This document shows, one piece after another, positions 11,741-25,232 of a stretch of DNA of 64,000 nt; the first letter of the stretch is position 1, and each line of letters starts with the position of its first letter. Source of the DNA: Melieria omissa (lineage: Eukaryota; Arthropoda; Insecta; Diptera; Ulidiidae); contig OZ020267.1 in assembly GCA_963971225.1 (NCBI GenBank), positions 110,130,163 to 110,194,162 on the forward strand, in the 5' to 3' direction. Made by a program: the position numbers and the translations under genes. Under the pieces are notes generated by a model, which was given only the letters and a program-made list of their open reading frames with translations, searched no databases and had not been told where the DNA came from.

Positions 11741-14239
11741 TCAGTTTTTAGACAATCAGAGTTAGAGTAAGAGTTACTTAGTTGTTACTTAGTTACTAAG
11801 AGTATGTCAGTATGTAAAAAATGTGGACTACTTACTTACAATCGAGCTACAAATCGATTTAGGTCGCAAGGCAATTACTGGCATTGAAGACAAAGTATGG
11901 TTTGGTTAAGGTGGCAACTTTGTCAGTGCCCCATGAGACAAAATGTTTTAATTTGAATTCAGTGATTTCATGAAATTCATCAAATGTCATTTGATGTCCC
12001 ATGTACAAATATTTTAAATATATTTAATCAAAATATTTCTATGTTTCTACGCCACATTACAATTGCGTAGCATTAGAACGTTCGATGAATTTTCTAAAAA
12101 AAATCTTCTTTTAGAAATTTTCATTTTTACTGATGCGTCTGGGCGCGGCCAAGCAATGCCGGCATCACACCTAACCCACACAATCGACAAGTTCATTGGT
12201 GTTGACCAGCCAACTCGCCCTTCAACTTACACGCCGCTTTGTGCACACTTACTCTTGTTGTTGTTGTATATGCAAAATTGGTATTTTACATACACTACAC
12301 GAACGAAACAATTGAAGTCGAGTGAGATTTTCGAAATTTTTTCATTGCATTTCGTTAGAAAATGAAATGTAGCGCGCACATTTGGAATGTTTTCGGGTTA
12401 TTTCAATTGAAATTGCTTAGTTCAGACGCGCGCAAGTACACGCACACACACACACACACACATACATGCACACGTTTATGTGTACAACTGTATTTCGGGG
12501 CTAGGAGGGCCATGCAAAGTAACGTCTGTTTGTGTTTTGGCAAAGGGAAAGGTCGTGGTTGGCGAATTTTGGAGGTTGGGGGTGGGAAATGATTTAAGGC
12601 ATCGCTTGGGTGCAATCGCACCAATGCCATTCGCCAATGCGCCTGGAATGCTATGAATTTTGTAATATACTCAAAACTTTTCAATACAGCAGACGCATTC
12701 ACACACTTATACACACATATGGTATATAATTACGTACATATTTGCAATTTACCACTAGGTACAAGTGCTCAGTAGGAAAGTTTTGCAAACATGTCTGGAG
12801 CTATTGGAAACTTGTTTCGGTGGTGACAGAAACATTGAGCAGTAAGATTTTGAATTGAATTTTAACTGAATTAGAAATTTAATGAATTTTTGTTTCATAT
12901 ATTTAACCACGTTTTATGGGATCTTAACATGGGGTAAAAGATGGGTTTTAATAGGTAATAAGCAGTTAGGAAGCGGGATGAAGATCAGTTGGGATACAGA
13001 AAGGTGATCCTTAAGTGACGGAAGCATCAATTTAAAAGCAGTTCTTACAACGTTTTGAATAAATCTACAAATATTTCACAATTTACCATTAGATTAGGTT
13101 ACTTCAAGAGCTGATAAGGTCTGCAAATCGTTCACAGTATACCATTAGAATATGTTACTTAAGAAGCTGATACGTTTTTCCAAGAAATGCACTAAAGTTC
13201 GCAGTATACCGAAACCTTTTTTTCAATAATCCAAAAGCATTAATGCAAACTTCTATTAAATTTACAAATAGCAATTAGATCCTTGTGAGAACTAATTCCC
13301 CAAGACAGGTGAATGGCCAATTATGTAGCCCTTTCTCATCGTTTCCATTGGTTGTGACGTTCAGTGGTGCCACAAAACCGTGGGTCCCCATTGGTTTTTC
13401 TCATCATTCTGCTCGCCTATCTACAACATTAGCGAATGAACTTTTATTGCCCGCCTACCGACTTGTTAACCGTCATTCCAAGACATACCATATGGCGAAC
13501 TGACAAACGTGCAATTAACGTAATTAATATTTTCCACTTGCAAACTGTCAAAAGTGACATTTGACGTGCAATATGCTGATGAATGCGTGTCAATGACATA
13601 CATAAATACTAGGAGTATGTCAGTCATGTCGCTGTCTATAGTCATGGCAGCCATAGTCGTCATATGAATGAAAAACATTCCTTCATAGCTATGAACCTAT
13701 ATGCATACATACATATATACACTCACTCACATGCACACACAACGACCGTTGGCTTTTATTTGTTTGGCCTCTGGTTTGCTGTTTTGTGGGCGTCTACTAC
13801 ATAGTTGTTGTTGTTGTTGCCATTTCATATATCTATAATTATTAACCGTTGTAGAATGTAGGCGTGCCGCAAGCACTTATGAATGCCTTCTTTGCTATAC
13901 AAACGCAAGTGTGGTACCAACTGTTAGTTGTTGGATTTCGGTAGGTGGCAACATTGGCCATAGCTATTTAATTTGTTATTTACATTGTTAATCGTTATAA
14001 ATGCGGCTAATGGCTGTAAATGAAATCTCACAATACACTTCTATATGAGTGTATTGTTGTTGTTTTTTATGCACAAATCCAAACCATGAAGGCGGAAACG
14101 ACCAAATAATGGCAAATGTTAATTTTCGGCAACGATTTTGTGTGTTTGCATGAGAACAAACAAATACCATACACAGTTATGAATGTATAGGGTGAGCAAC
14201 AAAAAATGGCAAATATTATCGAAATGATGGTTAGGTAAC
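11741..14239. other. Non-coding with CA microsatellites
   Basis: Includes (CA)n at 12442-12462 and CATA/CA runs near 12700-12720 and 13705-13740. Open frames of 70-103 codons overlap these tracts on both strands. No splice-site-bounded coding segment or RNA gene is evident. Confidence 0.55.
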
Positions 14240-16110
14240 GCATACTTGAGAACTAAGATAAAATAACCGCAAAATTATTGTAAGCTAACCAGAATTTTAC
14301 TGAAACTTAGCTTTTTCACGGTTACAGGATTATTACGCACAACAAGGTGCAAATCGTATATACCTATTACAGGGTGTAATAGAAGAATCTTTAAGTTGAT
14401 GTCTCCATCCTCTAAAAAAGGATTCAAGCATGCCGCTCCGGTACTCTCTTCAAAGGGGTCGTTTCTCAACTAGGGAGTGTCTTAAGGACTTTTAGTTTTA
14501 AAAGAACACTAGAAAAGAATCCAGATATATCGCTCAGTTAGTCCTCAGTTTTCAACAGGTTTGAGAACCTTTAGGGAGAACCTAAAGAATTTTAAAGTTG
14601 AAGCTACTACTCTCGTTCAGTAAGTCTTCCTAGCGGTTACATCTCAAATAGAGAGAGCCCTAAGAATCTTAACGCAGAACCTTGTAGGGAGAACCTAAAG
14701 AATCTTAAAGTTGAAACTACTACCCTTTACTCTCGTTCAGTAAGAATTTCTCGCGGTTAAATCTCAAATAGAGAGAGCCCTAAGAATCTTAACGTTGAAA
14801 TTACTAGCGATACACAACCCTCGACGAAAGGATCCAAACATATCACTCAGTTAGGTCTACTACGGTGTTTCAACAGGATCGGATCTCAAATTGGGGGAGT
14901 CTTAAGAAACTTTAAGTTTACAAGAAAACTAGAAAAAGATGCAGACATATTGCTCAATAAGTCCCACTACGGTATTCGTATAGGCTTGGATTTTATGTAG
15001 GGAGAACCTAAAGAAACTTTGAGTTGAAGTTACTATCCTAAACATTCGTTCAGTAAGTTCTGCTTCTGTTTTTCAAGAGGTCGGATCTCAAATAGGGAGA
15101 GTCTTAAGAACCTTTAGGCTTAAAAGAACACTAGAAAAGAGTGCAGATATATTGCTTAGTTAGTCCTGCTACGGTCTCTCAACAGGTTTCAGAGATGTTG
15201 AGGAGAGCCTAAAGAATCTTTAAGTTGAAGTCACTACCCTTAACATTCGTTAAGTAAGTCCTGCTTTTGTCTTTCAAGAGGTCGGATCTCAAAAAGGGAG
15301 AGTCATAAAAATCTTGAAGTTAAAGTAATTAGCAACACGTAGCCCTCTAGAAAAGGATCCAAGCATACCGCCCAGTTAATTTTACTACGATCTTTCAACA
15401 GGGCTGGATCTCAAGGAGGAAGAAAAAAGCTAGAAAATGATTCAGTCATATTGCTCAGTTAGTCTTTCTACCGTCTTTTAACAGGCTTGGATCTTCGGTA
15501 GGGAGAACCTTAAGGCCCTAAAACTTTAATTTCCAGTATTTTAAAAGGAATGTAAGCCCAGAAGTGAGACTGTCAGGCTTATATGAGCTAATTGCCTGAA
15601 AACATTTGTTTAAAAATTAAAAAACTTAAAACTTAATTCTAACGTTCCATTAGAGAATTACATAAAATAGTGGAATCGAAAATCGTTTGGACTTATCACC
15701 ACATGAAATCTTTAGTGAGACTGTGAGGTTCACTTCTGGGAATTAGGGGTAAGTTGAAGTTATTAGCAACAAACATTATTATTATTATTGGCGGGGAATG
15801 TGCACTGCGACCTAAGAGATCTATTGTGTGAGTTCAGTATCCAAGAGGAACCTTAGTATATTTCCCAAGCCTCTGAAAACCCACAGCAACACACAACCCT
15901 CTATGAAAGGATACAAGCATACCTCTCAGATAGTTCTGCTGCCTTCTTCCAAGGGGTCGGATCTAAAGTAAGGGGATTCTTAAAAAATCTTAAAGTTTAA
16001 AGGTAAATTAGAAAAGAATCCTCACACATAGCTCATTTAGTCCTGCAACGGATTTCAAATAGGCAAAGTATTAAGAATCTTTAAGTTGAAGTTCCAGGAG
16101 TTGGATCGCA
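14240..16110. repeat. Degenerate tandem block with GGATCTCAAATAGGGAG anchor
   Basis: The anchor GGATCTCAAA occurs at 14881, 15083 and 15284 (steps 202 and 201 bp), then at a shorter step near 15408. Related words TCTTAAGAATCTTTAAGTTG and CATTCGTTCAGTAAGTCCTGC recur throughout. The best-preserved part has a period of about 200 bp, possibly two related half-units; the edges are more decayed. It is non-coding. Confidence 0.75.
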
Positions 16111-17505
16111 AGCAGGGCCAAAGCTACTTCTTCTTCTTCTATATTATCCGTAGTTCTTTAATAGTCATTCTTACAACACTCGACTTAAACTCTAATTGTC
16201 CCTAACCCATTAAATAGCAAACTCAAGGACCCTGCTTGGCAAACTACACATTTTTCGCATCATTTATTAATGCCATTTTTTTGCGCCAGTGAATTCTCAA
16301 CTACCACTTTTACTTGTTGTTGTTGTTATTGTTGTTTTTGTTACAATTGTTATATTATAATTTAGTGTGTTGTTTTCGTTACTACATTTTTGTTTGCCAT
16401 TTTTTCTGCTTGCATTTAATCACGTGAGACGTAATAATTTGCCTTTAACTGCTTTTTGCCGTTTTGCCGCTCATAGAAAAAAAATATGTAAAAAAAAAAT
16501 TTTAAAAGGAAAAAAATTTCACAAAATGGAGACAAACAGCGAAAAGTACAGAAATAAAGCACACAAAAAACTTGTAATAATGTTGTATTTGTAGCAGACA
16601 GCACTAGCCCCCCCCCCCACACTGCCAGCAAACAAACACGCGCTACTGAATGCACTGGTTAGCAGTCTAAACAGTGTACGCTCCCCCCGCCCCTCTTCTG
16701 CCCCACGACTTCACTTAACTGGCCGCCTTCGCTGATTACACAGCCAGCGGCCGCCAGTGCACTGGACGGGGCTGGACTTATGGTTTTTGTGGCATAAACA
16801 CGCGCGCACGCTCATTTTTCATTTATAAATTTATTATTAAGCAAGTGGCGCGCGCCCGACGGCAGCAGCAACACACACACACACACACTCATACAAGCAC
16901 ACATATTCAACAATACATATAGCGACGGCGACCAAAGGAAACGTCAAATGCTGGCGGCTGTGGTCGCTGTGTGCGGCAGCCTTGTCGTCGCAGTAGTAGT
17001 CGACGGTGGAAGGCGCGCAACGGCAGCGCTGAGCGGTCAGCCGACAAGGCAAACTAAGAAATGTTGTGCCGAGCACAAAAAGAGGCGTTCGCTGTAATAG
17101 AACACACAGTAGCAAATACAAAAACAACAACAAAAACTATAGGTATAGTAGTAGCGCAAGGGGCGCCGTGTGTGTTAGTACGCCTCAAAGTATGTGTTGA
17201 ATTTTTTATGATGTATATTTGTGTTGTTGTTGTTGCTGTTATTGTTGCTTCGACTGTTATAATTTTAGAAATTAGTGTTGGTTGCCTTTTCAGGTCTGCC
17301 CCGAGGCGCCAGGACTATGTGTACTTAGGTATAGGGAATTAAAAGAGGCGTGGATGATATAGAAAAGAAGACAAAATTGAAATTATTTATAGGTTATGTT
17401 AGGTTAGGTTATACTGGGACATGCATAGATCATATTTGGTCGTTAGCGATGCCTATTGGAGTTTCGTTTAGATATGATTGAGGTATTGATATGTAAGATT
17501 GTTCT
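16111..17505. other. Non-coding; GC-richer island at about 16,600-17,100
   Basis: The stretch 16,600-17,100 is clearly richer in G+C and CpG than its surroundings and contains a (CA)n tract at about 16,870-16,890. Such an island could be a promoter or 5' untranslated exon of a gene whose coding exons are elsewhere. I find no in-frame protein or convincing splice pair, so no call is made. Confidence 0.35.
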
Positions 17506-17507
17506 TC

Positions 17508-17765
17508 GAATAAGAGGTTTGACGCTTTGCTTGGGATCCATACGAGTCCTGAGAAGGTCAGCGCTCCTTAATAAGTTACACGAGTTCTAGAGATATTCGG
17601 TAGGTGGCACAGTAGGAGTTTCGTGGTTTTCCTGCTGTCCAACCCTTCGAAAAAGAGGTTTGACGCCTTGCTTGGGGATCCATACGAGTACTGAAAAGGT
17701 CAGCACTCCTATGTAAGTCAGACGAGCTCTAGAGATGGCAAGTAGGTGGCACAGTAGGTGCTCTA
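17508..17765. repeat. Direct duplication, 141-bp period
   Basis: The segment GAATAAGAGGTTTGACGC at 17508 recurs as GAAAAAGAGGTTTGACGC at 17649. Both copies run through CTTGCTTGGG, CCATACGAGT and AGGTGGCACAGTAGG. It is two copies only and non-coding. Confidence 0.8.
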
Positions 17766-17863
17766 AGGGCCTTAGTAACCCAAATCCATGCATATCCTGA
17801 AGCTTTCGTCGTTCGTCATACCCATTCCAGTAAAAGTGCTGCTACTGGACAGTTTCTTCTTAA

Positions 17864-18100
17864 CCCTTTCGGGACGGAGTTTAATTTTGAAATCCAAAAT
17901 ACTCTTAGTAGAAATATTCTCATTCCATGAATGTTAGGGATAGAAAATTATATTGGATGCTCACAAATTCTGAAATCATCCTTTTATGAGAGAACACCGA
18001 AATTGAAGAAATATTTTGCGTGGGTCGTAAGATTTGAATAATTGTTTTGAGGGCCTTAAAAAACCTGCTGGGACGTATTATCCCAGTAGTCCCGAAAGGG
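17864..18100. mobile_element. 237-bp piggyBac-like MITE
   Basis: TTAA (17860-17863 and 18101-18104) flanks perfect 12-bp inverted ends CCCTTTCGGGAC. TTAA target duplication plus ends starting CCC is the piggyBac signature. There is no coding capacity, so it is a miniature derivative. A second inner pair, GGGAC / GTCCC, adds to the terminal palindrome. Confidence 0.8.
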
Positions 18101-21100
18101 TTAAAGCAGAATAAGACATATTTGTGCCATATAGACTTTTCGTTGTTTTAATTCCATTTTTAACTGCTTTAAAAAATAAAAAAAATATTAAATTTCCTTA
18201 GATTCTTATAGAACCAACACAGCCACAACCTCAGAGTCTTTCTCCGTCCCCATGCTGTAGCGTGCAAAAAAGTCCATCAATACCAGTTATATTATTTTTC
18301 ATCATATTTTTTTCTGTTTACTATTTAATGTTTTTCATTTTTTGTTAGTATTTTTTTTTACTTGTGCTCAGTTTATTTGTGCGTGTCCTGCGCAATGTCC
18401 TTTTTATTCATAACTGTGCATATTTACATATTTGGTTCCGCATGAAAGTTGCTGTTAATTTTATTTACACACATACACAGACACATACATATGTACATAT
18501 AAGATGTGTTTGCATGTCGCTTTGCTTTCAAGCCATCGTTTGCCTCGCTAGCAAAAGCACAAGGACGACTAAAGGATAATTACAGTAGGCATAAGGGGAC
18601 TTTTGCGCATTTGTCATATTTTTTTTCACATTATTTTCATTGTGTAGTGTTGTACGGCTGTCTGCTGTTAGAGAGTGTGAGCATTGTTGTTGTTGTTGTT
18701 TTAATTTTATTATTGTTGTGGTCATCCTTTAAGTGTTTGAGAGAGCTGGTGACTGGTGACTTAAACAAATTTCTAACTTTATTTTTAAGCTGACAAATTG
18801 TTTCATTAACTGAAAGTTAAAAATTTCAGTTGAGTGGAATGGGTATGAGAACTCGAACTGAAATGAAAGTTGGGCACAATCATAATGAAATAAACAAGCT
18901 GAAGCAAGTAGATGACATACCCTTATTTTGACAAGAGAGCTTTTGAAAAACTGAAGTTTCCAAAAAAATGTTCTCAAAACATGAAAATCTTCTTCTTTGT
19001 TCGCATTAACCCACTTATGAGAACTCGAACTGGAAATTGAAAATTTCAGTTAAGTTGCATGGAAGTGAAAGTTGGGCACAATAAGTAAAGCTTTGAGCTC
19101 TACAACCAATGTGTTATAGAAAGTAACTTCCAAAGACAACAACAAATCATCAGTTAACATTAAAGACACCAAGTAATCAATACACGTTAAACTTTCCTTC
19201 AATTCCAGCGAAAATTATGAACATTGTGGTAGAACGAAGCCAATGGTGAAGAGGGAAGTTGAGCTTTCGTTGAAAAGATCCAATAGAAGAATCGCTATCA
19301 TCCCTTGGTGTGTGGAACTAAGACAGAAGACGTCTGTAACGACGACGGAACAGACATGTCTGATGAGATGTTTTCGGATAGACTGCATGAGACTATTTCG
19401 GTGACAAATTTTTGGGCTCAGTCAAGTAGGTGAATTCGGATCTCAATCTTTTTAAGTAGATCTCCAAAGACAGATTTTACAGATTGTTGTCCGAAGGCGA
19501 AAGAAACTCTTGACTGATCATCTTTTGCTGGGATTAACTTCAAAACAACGTAACATTCACTAGATAGAAGGTCTCAGGTAGATTGTGTGCAGGTAACAGA
19601 TTTGTATGATAAGTCAAGTAAGTGGATTAGAAGTTCAATCCAACTAAGTAGATCTCTAACTATAATACCTACAAATACTTTCCTGAAGGAGATCGAAACT
19701 TTCCCTACCTTAAAACTAGAAAGACAATTGCAGTAATTTTGACGGGTTTTAATTTTTTATTATCTGTATTTTCTTTTGTATTTCTATCAACTTTTGCTTT
19801 GATGGGTTTTATTTTTTATCGGGTTCTACAATTACAATTAATCAAATCCGATGCGTACTTTTCGGGATATCAGCGGATATAACATATAGTCTTTGTAGGT
19901 AAGGATAGCTTGCGGTCTTTCTAGTGTTAAAGTAAAACTGAAAGTTTCAATAAGTCTGATTAGTTCTTCAAATTTTTCAGTGCTTTCTCTACCAATTAAC
20001 AAAAATGTACAAAATTGCGCAAAAACCACATAAACAGTCTTCCATATCCTAATTTTCTATAACACTAATTTCAACACAGATACTCATATTACTCGTGTGT
20101 GTGTGTAAATTTACACAAATTCCCAAAAAAACATATTTAGTTTCTATTCCCATAATTAAAGCGCAAATCAGTTTCACTGCTTACAGTGCAAAAAAAAAAC
20201 AAAACTTAAATAAATAATCATACAATTATCCAAACTGCCACGCCCCCCAACAATAGACCGAACAAAAGTGTAATTACAAATAAAGCGATCAATTAAATGC
20301 GTCCGCACATGTGGCGGGAAGTGAGTGTAATTTCCGAAAATGTTTTCTAGCAATAAAATGCAAATTTGGCAAAAAAAAACATACACACACACATACCTAC
20401 ACATACACACATTGAAAGTGGAATGCATTGAAATAACAACACTACTGGTAATTATTACAAAGGCCTATTTGAAAGTGTTCGAAAGGCCGACTGAGGGAAT
20501 CTGGTATTTTGGTGTTTTCGTTTGCGGTGTACAGTGGGCATAAGCGTGGAAATTGTACATAGAATTTAGTATGAGAATTGTTTAAAATCAATTTAGTGAT
20601 CTAAATTGCAGTTTGAAAAGATTTCGATGCAAATTTTTAGTATATTTGGACAGTTGTGGGCATCAACCTGTGTGTGTGTGGGTGTGTTAGTATCACAGCG
20701 ATTTTTTTTTATAATTTGAGTGCCTCAATTTTGGTTTAATGCCACTGTGCATTGCATTTTACTGCAAATTAAGCAAATTTTTGCACACACACACACACAC
20801 ACATACTCGCACACAGTCGATACATTGTCGAGGTCACCAGTTGGTATAGCAATTTTCTCTGTTTTTTGTTGTTTATTTTTTGTTTTTTGTTTGGGCAGCT
20901 ATTTAAACGCAAAATTAACTTGCAATAAATGCATGTGGCAACAACATCAACCAACCACAAACCAACGAAAATAATATATATGTATATAGCAAATAACGCA
21001 AAACCCCCCTATGCCCCCTTTGCATAAACGGAACAACAAAAATTAAATAAATTTACCATGTTAAACAAAATAATTAATTTGCCCAACAGCCCAAAATGTT

Positions 21101-21439
21101 GCAAATGTAATAAATAATTTGCCCACATGTGATTGTTGCTGTTGTAGAGGCAATGTTGTTGTTGTTGCTATTGATGTTAGCGTTGAACTTTTAAGCCTCA
21201 ATATGTTGCAAAGCGCACGTGAAAATTACGAAAATTGTGCTTGAAATCAATGTGTAATTACATTTTGAAAGGAAGCATTTAGTCGCTAAGCTTCAGAAAG
21301 GCGAAAATTTGTATTGGAATTTTCAGAAATAAATCTGAAAAATATAAGGATAATTTTACCGTGCACTCAAACTCAAAAAGGATCTACCATGAGGTCAGTT
21401 TTAGAAATTCCCCTAACATGACGTGGTTTTAGTCACTAA
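18101..21439. other. Non-coding; weak local duplications
   Basis: No gene is supported. Two weak local duplications are visible: ATGAGAACTCGAACTG at 18845 and 19017 (172 bp apart), and TCAAGTAGG...GTAGATCTC segments near 19422 and 19613 (191 bp apart). CA/TG runs lie at about 20,380-20,410 and 20,786-20,804. Confidence 0.5.
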
Positions 21440-21879
21440 AGGCTTGATTACACGTAACGAGTCGAGTGACGAGACAAAAAAATGGTACTAGGCCGAAAGA
21501 ATTGTGATAGCGAGCAAAAGCGACGAGTTGTTCAAACGTATTTCGACACGCGGCGAGTCAGTTCGGTTTTACAATGCACAAAATGAACTAAGCAACTCGC
21601 GCAATTAAACTCAACCGAGCGAAAAGTGGTGTGTGAGGCATACCGCATGTCACGAGCGATTCCGCATGTGACGAGCGGGTGCGCGAATCGCTGCGAAAAG
21701 AGAAAAATATAACGGTAAAGTAGTGGTCGCTCGGCCTAGCAAACAAAATGTGATTCTAGTGGCTCTCTCGCTACTTTCATCGGTCACTGAATCAATCAAG
21801 AACTCGCCTTACCGTTTAGACGAAACGAGTACTCGTTCGAGTTGCTGTCTCACTCTACTCGTAACGTGTAATCAAGCCT
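21440..21879. mobile_element. 440-bp MITE with TAA target duplication (PIF/Harbinger-like)
   Basis: The ends form a 23-bp inverted repeat starting AGGCTTGATTACACG with one mismatch, flanked on both sides by TAA (21437-21439, 21880-21882). A 3-bp TWA duplication is characteristic of PIF/Harbinger elements. The interior is enriched for CGAG/ACGAG words in both orientations, possible subterminal binding repeats. No transposase is encoded. Confidence 0.75.
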
Positions 21880-22133
21880 TAAGTATCTGTTAGGCTGGTG
21901 GACACAGATCTAACAGTTTCCTTGAAGATCTTCCAACTTCTGCTTACTTTTGACTGAAGCATCGCTCTAGCCTTCGTCCGTTTGAATGTAATCAATCACT
22001 TTGCCTGGTAAGTAAAATTTTCAAAATTCTGCTTATTGCTTATTTTTGACATACAGAATTTCCTTCTGAAGCATTATTCCGTCCGCAGACTCCATCTGGC
22101 TATACAGGGAACCACAAAAATATAGACACAAAT

Positions 22134-23048
22134 CAAATTAAATCAAATCAAGTCAAATCAAATCAAATGAAATAAAATAAAATAAAATAAAATAAAATAA
22201 AGTAAAATAAAATAAAATAAAATAAAATAAAATAAAATAAAATAAAATAAAATAATGGACCCCACCTCGCGCGGTATGTGGGGGGGAGAGAGGCCGTGGG
22301 AAATAAAATAAAATAAAATAAAATAAAACAAAATAAAATAAAATATAATAAAATATAATAAAATAAAATAAAATAAAATAAAATCAAATCAAATCAAATC
22401 AAATCAAATCAAATCAAATCAAATCAAATCAAATCAAATCAAATCAAATCAAATCAAATCAAATTAAATCAAATCAAATCAAATCAAATCAAATCAAATC
22501 AAATCAAATCAAATCAAATCAAATTAAATCAAATCAAATCAAATCAAATCAAATCAAATCAAATCAAATCAAATCAAATCAAATCAAATCAAATCAAATC
22601 AAATCAAATCAAATCAAATCAAATCAAATCAAATCAAATCAAATCAAATCAAATCAAATCAAATCAAATCAAATCAAATCAAATCAAATCAAATCAAATC
22701 AAATCAAATCAAATCAAATCAAATCAAATCAAATCAAATCAAATCAAATCAAATCAAATCAAATCAAATCAAATCAAATCAAATCAAATCAAATCAAATC
22801 AAATCAAATCAAATCAAATCAAATCAAATCAAATCAAATCAAATCAAATCAAATCAAATCAAATCAAATCAAATCAAATCAAATCAAATCAAATCAAATC
22901 AAATCAAATCAAATCAAATCAAATCAAATCAAATCAAATCAAATCAAATCAAATCAAATCAAATCAAATCAAATCAAATCAAATCAAATCAAATCAAATC
23001 AAATCAAATCAAATCAAATCAAATTAAATCGTATCAAATCAAATTAAA
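22134..23048. repeat. Long compound pentanucleotide tract (AAATC)n / (AAAAT)n
   Basis: The order is: a short imperfect AAATC run (from about 22134), about 18 AAAAT units (to about 22253), a 45-bp non-repetitive GC-rich island (about 22255-22300), about 16 AAAAT units with a few variants (to about 22384), then roughly 130 AAATC units to about 23030 with only sporadic AAATT changes. This is an unusually long and pure 5-bp repeat; assembly may have fixed an arbitrary length. The frame translating to F/Y/L repeats on the minus strand is not a gene. Confidence 0.95.
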
Positions 23049-24639
23049 GGGTTTAAAAGGACCCCAAGTCTCCAAAGGGCTCAAAGGTCTCCGAGTGGTG
23101 GAGCAATAACCTAATTCTGATCATTTTTTGGCTTTCTTTGGATTGCGCTGTATTCGAGTGGTTGCTTTCGTTTATTGATTTTATTTTCTCCAACGTTTGT
23201 GAACTCTTTCTGACTCTGACTTTATTTCTGAATCGTTCTGACATAAATTTTGGATTTGTATACAAATTGTATTATAACTCATACACTGGCCGATAATTTT
23301 TCAACAACATTCTGGCAATATTTTCAGCTTTTCTCTACTACCACTAACATCGATTTAGACGCATTGAGTATTCGTATTTATTTTTTCAATTATATGGTAA
23401 ATATTTGTCAAATGCCGCTTAGCCAAGCCAAATATTTGTGCACTGTCCGAATACTCGCTGGAAAAATTCAAAAGAAAACCAAAAATATAAAAAAAACAGT
23501 GCACTGCTTAATGCCAACTGGCAACTTCCTGGCCAACACTTGAAGCCACTTTCCACTTTCCGCTTTCGAGCAATTGTTGTTTGCCGCCACTTTCACTGCT
23601 GCCGCGGACTGCAGCGTCCCCCCGCGCAAGCCGCCTGTCGTTCGTGTAGCCGAACGTGCCGAAGCAGCAATGCGCTCAACGTGTGCCCGTGCGCCCATGG
23701 CCGGTGATCCTTCAATTTATGCTTCCGCACAATGCTAATTCCTCATACGCCTGGCAACGCGAGCGGACAACGTCACTGGCACAAGTCAATTTATCTGTCA
23801 TGCATCACAAATACTTTACTCACGCACACACACACACAAACACACAGAGATACTACAGCGAAAGTAAAGCAGCAGCGGCGGCATTACGATGCGTTGAAGG
23901 AGACGAGAGCGGAGCATTCGAAACGTGACATGAATTGTGCTTAAGTGATTTTAATGGTTCACGTGTGTGCGCGCGCGCGCGCCAACAACACCAATAAAAA
24001 TATGTATGTACATATGTAGGTGTGGGGCGGGAGGCGCACAAGGCGGAAAAAGCAACAGCAGCGGCAGCGGTAGCGAAAAAAACAAAAACGCCAAGAACAA
24101 AAGCCAAAAAGCCGCCGCCGCCAACGTGTCTCGTCCACAAGTGGTCGATTGCGCCTGTTCAGCATTCGATGCGCGATGCGTTGCCTTGAAATGGAGCGCG
24201 CGGCTAAAATGTGTTTTGTGTGTGGGGGGCGGCAAAGGGGAGGGGTGCGGGCGGGTTTCAGCCGACAGCTTAATAAACCGCACCGGCCAGCGGTCGCGAG
24301 TGACTTGAATTTTTGTTTGGTTTAGACGAGAGCGCGATTTTTTTTTTTAATGTTGGGTGTTGCTTCGCGTCTATTTAGCTGTTTGTGCGCTTCCGATTGA
24401 TTTTGTGCAAATTTCGTGTCCTGCTGTTGGTGTTGTTGTTGTTGTTGTTCTGTAGGTGTTTTGCTGTGATGTTGTTATGGTTGGTGGGCCATACTGAAGT
24501 GTGCTCTAGCCAATTTGCTAATGCAAAATCAAAAGGACTTTGAACGGAAAGGAGAACATGAAATTGAAGGAGAAGAATTACAAAGAGAGTGTGAAGAAGA
24601 GTTTTTGTGTCATACAGAGTGGTTGTGGAATAATCTATC
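23049..24639. other. Non-coding; GC-rich, CpG-rich island at about 23,540-24,330
   Basis: This island has several overlapping open frames on both strands (up to 113 codons), all made of compositionally biased A/R/G/P or C/V runs, plus (CA)n at about 23,823-23,845 and a GC dinucleotide run near 23,968-23,980. It could hold a promoter or untranslated first exon, but I cannot assign strand, start site or product. Confidence 0.35.
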
Positions 24640-25232
24640 TGGTTAGGTTTTCTTCTGTATTTATGACATTGAGAAGCTCAATTCAGGAGTATGGAGTGCT
24701 TCCATCAAATCCTCATTTTCTTTATGTCTCTTTGGATCATTTTAAGTTATTAAATGGATTGAGTAATAACTAAGCTATAAGTTTTCTATGGTGCGGTTAT
24801 GGATTAGTCTATTTGCTTCAGTTTTTGCCTGAACTTACGACGTTGAGAACTTCAATTTAGGTGTCTGGAGTGCTTCCATCAAAACCTCGTCTTCTTGATG
24901 TCTCTTTTGATCCTTCCAGAATATCGAAAAAGCTTAGAAGTACTTAAACTATAAGTTTCTTAGTCTACCTGTTTAAGTTCTCTTCTAGACTTATGCAATT
25001 TTTAAGTTCTTCTCAGTTGTCACCAGTGCTTTCTTCGAAACCTCAACTTCTTGATCTATCTTTTGATGCTTCCAGAATATTGAATGAGCTAAGTAATTCT
25101 TAAACTATAGGTTTCCTATTCCATCTCTTTTAGTTCTCTTTTAGACGTATCAGTTAAATTTAAGGTTCACCAGTGCTATCTTCGAGCCGTCTGTTCTTGA
25201 TCTCTCTTTTGATCCTTCCAGAATATTGAACG

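Noticed and set aside
22163..22387. 74-codon minus-strand frame of F/Y/L/I repeats
   Set aside because: It is the translation of (AAAAT)n/(AAATC)n microsatellite sequence.
23951..24308. Overlapping 68-113-codon frames on both strands
   Set aside because: Long frames are expected in this GC-rich, stop-poor segment; the two strands and several frames are equally open and none resembles a known protein.
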